Shown piece by piece: positions 7,792-14,020 of a DNA stretch of 32,827 nucleotides (positions within the stretch are counted from its first letter, which is position 1; each line of letters opens with the position of its first letter). The notes beneath the pieces were generated by a model. The model worked only from the letters and a program-made list of their open reading frames with translations, was not told the origin of the DNA and made no database searches. The position numbers and the translations under genes are program-made. The DNA comes from Bryobacteraceae bacterium. Lineage in GTDB: Bacteria; Acidobacteriota; Terriglobia; Bryobacterales; Bryobacteraceae. Where the stretch lies: positions 1 through 32,827 of the forward strand of contig JADGNR010000008.1 in the NCBI GenBank assembly GCA_017883415.1. Reading direction: 5' to 3'.

Positions 7792-8196
7792 GTGAAAAAC
7801 CGGATCGCCGCCGCGTTGCTTCTCGTGATTGCCGCTTTCCTGGCCGGATTCGTTCCGCAGTATGCCCGGGCGAAGCGTCTCGAAGAGGAGCTGCTCGCCG
7901 CGCGGCAGGACAACGCCCGCGCGCAGCTTCGCGATCTGGCGGGACTGGCATACATCCAGGCCAGCCAGAGAAATTACGGACTCACCGCGGACGCCTGCGC
8001 CCGCTTCTTCGACCGCGCGCGCGAACTGGCCAACCAGACGCCCGACGCGAACGGCAAGAAGCCGCTCGCAGACCTGTTGAGTTTCCGCGAACGGATTTCG
8101 GCCGGGCTGGCGAAGGGCGATCCCGCCGTCTTGAACGATCTACAGGCCCTGTTCCTGAGGACGCGAGACGCCACGGGCGCGTCCGGCGCCCGGTAG
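7792..8196 (+). CDS. Small membrane-anchored protein of unknown function
   Basis: A 134-residue protein with one N-terminal hydrophobic helix (about 4-22, could be an anchor or uncleaved signal). A charged helix (RAKRLEEELLAARQDNARAQ) and further mostly helical sequence follow, including FFDRARELANQ and LADLLSFRERISAG. It is probably exported or inner-membrane anchored with a coiled-coil-like soluble part. The GTG start has a strong GAGAGGAG ribosome site about 6 bases upstream, so it is very likely a real gene. It may form a unit with nadE. I do not recognise the family. Confidence 0.75.
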   Translation: MKNRIAAALLLVIAAFLAGFVPQYARAKRLEEELLAARQDNARAQLRDLAGLAYIQASQRNYGLTADACARFFDRARELANQTPDANGKKPLADLLSFRERISAGLAKGDPAVLNDLQALFLRTRDATGASGAR

Positions 8197-8251
8197 CGGG
8201 GGCCGCGGGCTAAGCGTTCCGGCTGCGCGTACCTTTGTTAGACTACCCTTC

Positions 8252-8299
8252 ATGCGGTGGGGCAGGCGCTTTCGCCTGCCAACCGCTCAGTTCTCATGA
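8252..8299 (+). other. Leader ORF (15 codons) with strong hairpin before the glycosyltransferase
   Basis: An ATG at 8252 opens MRWGRRFRLPTAQFS and stops at TGA 8297-8299, overlapping the ATG (8296) of the glycosyltransferase as ATGA. A perfect 8-bp hairpin, GGCAGGCG-CTTT-CGCCTGCC (8261-8280), lies inside it. The main gene has no recognisable ribosome site of its own, so re-initiation after the leader is possible. The hairpin may equally be part of a dispersed intergenic repeat. Confidence 0.35.
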
Positions 8300-9771
8300 A
8301 GCTATCGATCCTCATGCCGGTGTACAACGAGCGCACGGTGGTGGCTCGCTGCGTTTCCCTGGTGCTGGACGCCCGGCTGCCGGAGAACATGGAGCGGGAA
8401 CTGGTGATCGTGGACGACTGCTCGACCGACGGCACCTTCGACATTCTGCGGCGGCTGGCTGGGGAGTTTCCGCAGATCCGCCTGTACCGGCACGGGCGGA
8501 ACAGCGGGAAAGGCGCTGCCGTGCGGACGGCCATAGAAAAGGCGACGGGAGATTTCGCGCTGATTCAGGACGCCGACCTGGAGTACGACCCCGGCGAATA
8601 CTCGCGGCTGTTGCGCCCGCTGCTGGATGGCCACGCCGACGCCGTCTTCGGGTCGCGCTATATGGCGGGCGAGCAGTCGCGCGTGCTTCCCTTCTGGCAC
8701 TCCATGATCAACAAGGGTCTGACGCTGGTTTCCAACATGTTCTGCAATCTCAACCTCACCGACATGGAAACCTGCTACAAGGTTTTTCGCACGGACCTGC
8801 TGAAGAGCATTCCCATCCGCTCCGACCGTTTCGGGTTTGAGCCGGAGATCGTCATGAAGAGCGCCAAGCGGAAGCTGCGCATCTACGAGGTGCCCATCAG
8901 CTACCACGGCCGCACCTATGAAGAGGGCAAGAAGATCGGCTGGAAGGACGGATTGAAGGCGCTGGGCGTCATCTTCCATTTCTGGCTGATCGACGACCTC
9001 TACGCCGCGCCTTACGGGCGGGGGGTTCTGAATAATCTTACGGGCACGCCGCAATATTTGAGCTGGCTGGCCCGAACACTCCGGCCCCACATCGGCGATG
9101 AGGTGCTGGAGGTGGGAGCGGGAATCGGCAATATCACCGGCCGGCTCATGGGCAAGCGGATGAGGTACGTGGCTGGGGAAAAGGACCCGCTCCACCTTCA
9201 CGCCCTAAACAACCGGTTTCTGCGCACGCCGAACGTGGTGGTGCGGCCGATCGATCCCGAGCGGCCGGAAGATCTGGCGGATCTGAAGAACTCGTTCGAT
9301 ACGGCGCTTTGCCTGAACGTCCTCGAATACGTGAACGATCCGGGCGCGGTGGTGCGTTCTCTCGGCGCCGCGCTGAAGCCGAATGGGGTGCTGGTGGTGC
9401 TGGTGCCTTATGGCCGGCGGCTGTTTGGAAGCCTCGATCGGAGCCTGGGACACAAGCGGCGCTTTGGCGCGGCGGATGCCCGGGAATTGCTCGACTCGCA
9501 GGGCTTCGCCGTGGAGAAGATGTGTGGCTTCAATAAAGCGGGCTCGCCGCCGTGGTGGGCCTATAGCCGGGTTCTGGGATCGCGGAATATCAGCAAACCG
9601 GTGCTAAAGATTTTCGACAAGACGGTTTGGTTCTGGAGCCGGCTCGACTGGCTGATGCCCTGGCCGGGCCTCTCGCTCATCGCGGTGGCGCGCAAGCGCG
9701 GCGGTCCGCCCCTCTCCGGAGTGTCCGGCCAGGCGAGCGACGCCGTGCCGGAACTGTCCTCCCGGACCTGA
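8296..9771 (+). CDS. Bifunctional family 2 glycosyltransferase / SAM-dependent methyltransferase
   Basis: A 491-residue fusion. Residues 1-235 are a GT-A family 2 transferase resembling dolichyl/polyprenyl-phosphate sugar transferases: start KLSILMPVYNERTVV, VDDCSTDGT (40-48), RHGRNSGKGAAVRTAI, and metal-binding DAD at 92-94 (QDADLEYDP). After a linker, residues about 250-400 form a class I methyltransferase with the SAM loop LEVGAGIGN (271-279), an acidic strand end (VAGEKDP) and LCLNVLEYVNDPGAVVRSL. The C-terminus has aromatic, partly hydrophobic segments that may touch the membrane. The likely job is to transfer a sugar to a lipid carrier and to methylate a related product; substrates are unknown. 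The ATG at 8296 was chosen because it directly precedes the first strand; an in-frame GTG at 8257 would add 13 residues derived from the hairpin. Confidence 0.9.
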   Translation: MKLSILMPVYNERTVVARCVSLVLDARLPENMERELVIVDDCSTDGTFDILRRLAGEFPQIRLYRHGRNSGKGAAVRTAIEKATGDFALIQDADLEYDPGEYSRLLRPLLDGHADAVFGSRYMAGEQSRVLPFWHSMINKGLTLVSNMFCNLNLTDMETCYKVFRTDLLKSIPIRSDRFGFEPEIVMKSAKRKLRIYEVPISYHGRTYEEGKKIGWKDGLKALGVIFHFWLIDDLYAAPYGRGVLNNLTGTPQYLSWLARTLRPHIGDEVLEVGAGIGNITGRLMGKRMRYVAGEKDPLHLHALNNRFLRTPNVVVRPIDPERPEDLADLKNSFDTALCLNVLEYVNDPGAVVRSLGAALKPNGVLVVLVPYGRRLFGSLDRSLGHKRRFGAADARELLDSQGFAVEKMCGFNKAGSPPWWAYSRVLGSRNISKPVLKIFDKTVWFWSRLDWLMPWPGLSLIAVARKRGGPPLSGVSGQASDAVPELSSRT

Positions 9772-9793
9772 TCCGCGGATCCGGCCGTCCGGA

Positions 9794-9814
9794 AGCGTCC
9801 CGCAGACGCTGCGG
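9794..9814. terminator. Weak hairpin between convergent genes
   Basis: Two mutually exclusive stems are possible: CCGCAG-ACG-CTGCGG (9800-9814) and AGCGTC-CCGCA-GACGCT (9794-9810). They lie 23 bases past the fusion gene and before the end of the convergent barrel gene. No T-run follows, so a terminator role is only a suggestion from position. Confidence 0.25.
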
Positions 9815-9922
9815 TGGCGCAAAAAGGCCGGCTAACGCACCATACTGCCGGACGTCACCGCCGTGGAGAGTACGCAGGCGGTGGGGATCGCGCGGGCCGA
9901 TTGCACCGGGCGGCTTCGCGGT

Positions 9923-11239
9923 TTACCAGACCCGCAGCGGCACATCGCCGGGCGTGAATCCGATGCCCAGCCGCACGTCGTAGACGGTGCGGTTGTAGTT
10001 GGTGAAATCCCCGCTGCCGTAGTGGTGGGCGTTCAGGCTCAGGACCGCATGCGTACTGTGCACGATCTCCCGGCTCGCCGAAATGGTTCCGTAAACATCC
10101 CGGTATCTGCCGCTGATGTTGGAGATCGACTTGGCCGACGAGTATCCGGCTCCGCTGTTGAAACTCCAGCGGCGCAGCCCGGTGTAGGAATACCCCGCCA
10201 TGGCCACGGTCGCTTCCGACGTCAGAAACAGTCCGTTGCCGGGAGTCACCGTATGTCCCCCGGAAACGTAGAACACGCCTTGGTGAAACGTCTGCGACAG
10301 CCGGCCGCTGGCGTTCGGGGTGTACGTGATGCCATGCGCGATGGCGGTACCCTGCGTGATGCCGAGGAGAGCGGCCACCGCTGGGTCGAGCGGCACCGAT
10401 TGGATGAATTTCGTTTCCACGCGCATGGCCCCGCCATAGCCGGAAAACTCAAGCGTGCGCGTGATCTGAATCGCATAGGATAGTGCGACGCCATGCAGAT
10501 CCGTGCCGCTGAAGATGCCGGTGAAGTCGTAATGCGTGTAAGAGTAGTTCACCCCCACTGTGCTGCGGCGCGTCAGCCGGTATTGCATGTCGCCGCGCGC
10601 GCTCGCGCCCACGACTCCGAACAGGGCCGTGGACCGGCGACGGTTCGTAAAACCATCGCCGCCCAGGTCAAAGGAAAGGCGCGCCGATTTCTGGAAGCTC
10701 AAATCGGCCTGCGTGCTCAGATAGATCGTGCGATTATCGAAGAAATCGGTCTGCGGCACATTGGTCGTGGAAGGATCGAAGGGCACGCTCTGGGCGAGTC
10801 CCAGAACCCCATAACTTCGGGAGAATACGCCCGCACTCTCGCGCAGCGTCAGCATGGCGTGGCGCGTAAACTGGTGGGTGATGCCCAGCATCAGGGATTG
10901 ATTGGTGGAATCGAAAAAGGACGCTTTCACGTAGTGGTCGAACGAACCCTGGTACTCCAGGCCGATCTTGGTGTGTTTCCAGCTATGCACGCCGCTGACG
11001 CCGCCCCGCAAACTGACGCCGAAACTGGCTAGATTGCCGATTTGCCCCTGGGAATTGACGCTCGCGCCGGCTAGTCCCGTGCTGTAGACGCTGTCAAACT
11101 CGATGTACGGGCGAAACGAAAGTTGCGGCGTGTTCATGGCGGAAGGCGCCTCGCCGCGGGATAGGATGGCCGGACCGGCGTATTGCGCGAAAGCCGGCAT
11201 GGCGAGAGCTAGGATTGCGACCGCTCGTCCGAGATTCAA
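9923..11239 (-). CDS. Secreted outer-membrane beta-barrel candidate
   Basis: A 438-residue protein with a signal peptide (MNLGRAVAILALAMPAFA-Q). The rest is rich in alternating polar/aromatic strands, such as HTKIGLEYQGSFDHYVKASF, RRSTVGVNYSYTHYDFTGIF and HAVLSLNAHHYGSGDFTNYN, and ends in Trp. Such amphipathic strands, with glycine/serine turns and a terminal aromatic residue, are typical of outer-membrane barrels folded by BamA. The start is TTG at 11237-11239, supported by GGAGG six bases upstream and by the signal peptide. No named family is recognised. It is divergent from a family 2 glycosyltransferase, and exopolysaccharide export or surface exposure is a possible role. Confidence 0.8.
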   Translation of the reverse strand: MNLGRAVAILALAMPAFAQYAGPAILSRGEAPSAMNTPQLSFRPYIEFDSVYSTGLAGASVNSQGQIGNLASFGVSLRGGVSGVHSWKHTKIGLEYQGSFDHYVKASFFDSTNQSLMLGITHQFTRHAMLTLRESAGVFSRSYGVLGLAQSVPFDPSTTNVPQTDFFDNRTIYLSTQADLSFQKSARLSFDLGGDGFTNRRRSTALFGVVGASARGDMQYRLTRRSTVGVNYSYTHYDFTGIFSGTDLHGVALSYAIQITRTLEFSGYGGAMRVETKFIQSVPLDPAVAALLGITQGTAIAHGITYTPNASGRLSQTFHQGVFYVSGGHTVTPGNGLFLTSEATVAMAGYSYTGLRRWSFNSGAGYSSAKSISNISGRYRDVYGTISASREIVHSTHAVLSLNAHHYGSGDFTNYNRTVYDVRLGIGFTPGDVPLRVW

Positions 11240-11341
11240 CTTGTGCCTCCGTAAGCCGCCCGAAGTGGGAATCGACGGTGACGGCCAAAATTTAAGTCTG
11301 ACGCGTCCTTTTGATGGGTGTCAAGCTGCCACAAGAGGAGG

Positions 11342-11361
11342 ACCAGGGTCCTGGTACCAGG
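11342..11361. promoter_or_regulatory. Nested palindrome in the divergent promoter region
   Basis: Three alternating half-sites stand in a row: ACCAGG (11342-11347), CCTGGT (11350-11355), ACCAGG (11356-11361). They form a perfect 12-base palindrome CCTGGTACCAGG and a second, spaced one sharing the central arm. The site lies between the divergent barrel and glycosyltransferase genes. A TTGACA on the minus strand (11319-11324) points toward the barrel gene, but no well-spaced -10 was found. An operator role is inferred. Confidence 0.35.
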
Positions 11362-11397
11362 CGCCGGGCGGTATGATAGGCCATTGACGGCCCTCCG

Positions 11398-12186
11398 ATG
11401 AACGCGAAGAAGCCCAAGGTGGTGGTGGTGATGCCCGCGTACAACGCGGCCAAAACCCTGCACATGACGTATGCCGACCTGCCGCGCGACATGGTGGACC
11501 TGGTGATCCTGGTGGACGACGGCAGCTCCGACGAAACCGCGCGCATCGCCCGCGATCTGGGGCTGGAGTTGTTCATCCACGACCGCAATTACGGCTACGG
11601 CGCCAATCAAAAGACGTGTTACCGGGAAGCGTTGCGCGCCGGCGCGGATATTGTGGTGATGGTTCACCCCGACTATCAGTACGACCCCACGCTGCTGCCC
11701 GAAATCATCGCCCCCATCCGGGAAGGGAAAGCCGATGTCGTGCTGGGGTCGCGCCTCATGGGCCTCAGCCCCATGCGGCAGGGGATGCCGTGGTGGAAAT
11801 ATTACTCCAACCGCTTCCTCACCATGTTGGAAAACCTGGTGTTCGGCCTGCGTCTTTCCGAGTACCACACCGGCTACCGGGCGTTCCGGCGCGAGGTTTT
11901 GGAATCGGTCAATCTGCAGATGAACTCCGACCAGTTCATTTTCGATCAGGAGATTCTGGCGCAGATCGTCAATTTGCACATGCGCATTGCCGAAGTGCCG
12001 GTTCCGACGCGCTACTTCGCCCAAGCCTCGTCCGCCTCCTTCGTGCAGAGTTCCATCTACGGCCTGTCCATCCTTTGGGTGCTGGCGCGGTACCTGCTGC
12101 ACCGCGGCGGCATCCTCCACCAGCGCCAGTTCGACAGCCTGGAACGGCGCTACAAGAGCGCCGCAGAAGCCAAACAGCCCCGCTAG
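11398..12186 (+). CDS. Family 2 glycosyltransferase (polyprenyl-phosphate type)
   Basis: A 262-residue GT-A transferase: KVVVVMPAYNAAKTLHMTYA at the start, LVDDGSSDETARIA (38-51), RNYGYGANQKTCYREAL, and the metal-site strand VVMVHPDYQYDPTLL (86-100). The segments GSRLMG and EYHTGYRAFRREVLE are typical of the DPM1/polyprenyl-phosphate glucosyltransferase-like branch. No membrane domain like that of GtrB is attached, although the C-terminal part (about 222-240) is hydrophobic and may associate with the membrane. It probably charges a lipid carrier with a sugar for envelope polysaccharide or protein glycosylation. The gene stands alone on this strand. Confidence 0.92.
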   Translation: MNAKKPKVVVVMPAYNAAKTLHMTYADLPRDMVDLVILVDDGSSDETARIARDLGLELFIHDRNYGYGANQKTCYREALRAGADIVVMVHPDYQYDPTLLPEIIAPIREGKADVVLGSRLMGLSPMRQGMPWWKYYSNRFLTMLENLVFGLRLSEYHTGYRAFRREVLESVNLQMNSDQFIFDQEILAQIVNLHMRIAEVPVPTRYFAQASSASFVQSSIYGLSILWVLARYLLHRGGILHQRQFDSLERRYKSAAEAKQPR

Positions 12187-12191
12187 GGTCG

Positions 12192-12306
12192 GACTCGACG
12201 CGGAGGCGCGGAGCACGCGGAGGCCACGCGGAGAAGCAAGGAAAACTCAGCTCACCGCTGTCCCCCGTGTCGGCGTCTGAACCTACATCGCCTTCTCCGC
12301 GTCGAG
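12192..12306. repeat. CGCGGAG-type dispersed repeat, copy 1, with inverted ends
   Basis: The left end (12192-12238) is built of degenerate CGCGGAG units and matches 22418-22464 with about 4 differences in 47 bases. A 12-base perfect inverted repeat, CTCGACGCGGAG (12194-12205) against CTCCGCGTCGAG (12295-12306), bounds the element. It fills most of the gap between the convergent glycosyltransferase and VanZ genes, and a long hairpin could form there in RNA. Confidence 0.75.
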
Positions 12307-12325
12307 GTCTGCCGAATAGCCCTCG

Positions 12326-13516
12326 CTATCGGTGGCGCGGCGTGGCCGCCTCCGCCCGCGACCGCAGGGCTTGATGATGGCGTTCGGCCAGCCAGAGGAT
12401 GGCGCCCAGGAGGAGGGCCATGAGGGGGTCGGTGATCTCGGGAACGTGAGCCGGGAGCCAGCGCTGCAGGAATTCGATGGCGGCGAGCCATGCCGCCACT
12501 GCGGCGACGGCCGGGAGAAAGCGGCCCCAGGCTACGCGGCAGAGCCAGATGGCGGCGCCATACCAGTAGCTCTTCAGCAGCAGGATCGCGACCACGGTAA
12601 TCCAGTCGGCCGAGAGCGCGGCGGCGAAGGGAATCCAGGAGAACGGCTGCGGCGAGGCGGCGATGCGCGAAGTGGCGAGTCCCTGGAGGGCCAGAAAGGC
12701 GAACAGGAGGATGGCCAGGATGTGCGTGCGGCGCCGGCGGTGTGCCAGCCAGAAGCTCCACGCCCCCCAGGCGGCGAGCGCGCCCGCCATTTCCGCCACG
12801 CCGATGGTGCGGCTGGCGATCACCAGGCGCAGCGGCAGCAGAGCCAGCAATAGCGGCATCGTCCGGGCGACCTTGCCGGCGCCCACTATGCCCTCCAGCA
12901 GGAGCGCGGCCGCCATCCAGGCCACCAGGGCGCCCCCAAAGTCGATGCCCCGAAAGGAGTTCGCCGACCGCAGGAAGAGCAGGTGGGCCATCAGTTGGGT
13001 TCGGCCCAGCGAGGGAAACAGCGGGAACACCTGGTATGCCGCCCAGCAGGAAACCAGGAGCATGGAACTGGAAAAGTGAAAGAGCCCGCCCGCCCTCAAC
13101 CGGGACAACCCGCGGACGAGAGAGCGTCGGTACAGGGAGCCCAGGGCCGCTCCGAGACAGGCGCCGACGACGTTCGTCGCCACATCGGAGAGCGCGCATT
13201 GCCGCGAGTCGTCGAAGATCTGCAGCATCTCCATCGAAGCGGACAAAGCCAGGGCTAGCAGGAACGTCGCGGTAACCGCACGCAGGGCCCGCGACGCGCC
13301 GTCTCCCGCGAAGGCCAGGAAGCCGAACAAACCGAGGGGCATATACAGAGCGACGTTGACCAGAATGTCGCGCAGCAGAAAGCGGTCGAATGGGCCGGGC
13401 CCGCTATCGAGCAGGATCCAGAGCGGGCTCGCGGAAAGCGCCACGGAATGGAAGTGGAACGGGTAGAGCGACCCGTAAACGATCAAGCCGCAGAAGATCA
13501 GTAGTATCCGATACAA
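12326..13516 (-). CDS. VanZ-domain multi-spanning membrane protein with long C-terminal extension
   Basis: A 396-residue integral membrane protein. The first 140 residues carry the VanZ-like pattern: RDILVNVALYMPLGLFGFLA (about 49-68), SASMEMLQIFDDSRQCALSD and VATNVVGACLGAALG. After a loop, several more hydrophobic segments follow, for about ten in all. The VanZ domain itself is only about 120-150 residues, so this is a long version. The reaction of VanZ-like proteins is not established (VanZ gives low-level teicoplanin resistance). The gene is convergent with the upstream glycosyltransferase and divergent from the padR-like gene. Confidence 0.8.
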   Translation of the reverse strand: MYRILLIFCGLIVYGSLYPFHFHSVALSASPLWILLDSGPGPFDRFLLRDILVNVALYMPLGLFGFLAFAGDGASRALRAVTATFLLALALSASMEMLQIFDDSRQCALSDVATNVVGACLGAALGSLYRRSLVRGLSRLRAGGLFHFSSSMLLVSCWAAYQVFPLFPSLGRTQLMAHLLFLRSANSFRGIDFGGALVAWMAAALLLEGIVGAGKVARTMPLLLALLPLRLVIASRTIGVAEMAGALAAWGAWSFWLAHRRRRTHILAILLFAFLALQGLATSRIAASPQPFSWIPFAAALSADWITVVAILLLKSYWYGAAIWLCRVAWGRFLPAVAAVAAWLAAIEFLQRWLPAHVPEITDPLMALLLGAILWLAERHHQALRSRAEAATPRHR

Positions 13517-13640
13517 GGCTTGGAGACCATTCTAAGCGAAGTGCGGTGCGTCCAAATCATGGCCTCCACGGCCGGCCGCGTACCCGCGTCGCGAAGGCCG
13601 TCCGCCGCCTTGACAATTCCGCCCTGGTGCCGCACACTTT

Positions 13641-13658
13641 CCTATAGCCAGCTATAGG
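13641..13658. promoter_or_regulatory. Palindromic operator candidate before the PadR gene
   Basis: A perfect inverted repeat, CCTATAGC-CA-GCTATAGG (8-base arms, 2-base spacer), ends 10 bases before the PadR start codon. PadR proteins typically bind such AT-containing palindromes in their own promoters. A TTGACA at 13610-13615 lies upstream, but the distance to TATAGC (27 bases) is too long for a standard promoter, so the promoter is not resolved. The AGGA of the right arm may double as ribosome site. Confidence 0.6.
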
Positions 13659-13668
13659 AACGCTGCCC

Positions 13669-14004
13669 ATGCCCAACCACCACAACGACCGGCTCCAGGG
13701 CACGCTGGACCTGCTCGTCCTCAAGACCCTCGCCTGCCGCGGGAGCATGCACGGCTACGGCATCACGCTCCACATCGAGCGCATCTCCGAAGACATTCTC
13801 CGGCTGGAAGAAGGCTCGCTCTATCCCGCGCTCCACCGCATGTCCCAGGCCGGATGGCTGCGCGCGGAATGGGGCGCGTCGGAGAAAAATCGCCGGGCCC
13901 GCTATTACACCCTCACCGCCGCCGGCCGCCGCCAACTGGCGCAGGAGGAAAAAAGCTGGGCCCAGTTGACCGGCGCCGTCAATCGCGTCCTGCGTTTCAC
14001 TTAG
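13669..14004 (+). CDS. PadR-family transcriptional regulator
   Basis: A 111-residue winged-helix repressor of the small PadR type. The N-terminal helix-turn-helix reads LQGTLDLLVLKTLACRGSMH then GYGITLHIERISEDILRLEE, the recognition segment GSLYPALHRMSQAGWLRAEW follows, and the wing is RRARYYTLTAAGRRQLAQEE. The C-terminal helix serves for dimerisation. In acidobacterial genomes such genes commonly precede ADOP permeases, as here (16-base gap), and the two are probably one operon. Autoregulation through the palindrome at 13641-13658 is likely. The effector is unknown. Confidence 0.95.
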   Translation: MPNHHNDRLQGTLDLLVLKTLACRGSMHGYGITLHIERISEDILRLEEGSLYPALHRMSQAGWLRAEWGASEKNRRARYYTLTAAGRRQLAQEEKSWAQLTGAVNRVLRFT

Positions 14005-14020
14005 GAAGGGAGAACTTCGC

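Noticed and set aside
12192-12240. Possible CRISPR-like repeats (CGCGGAG units)
   Set aside because: Units are short, degenerate and contiguous without spacers, and no cas gene is present.
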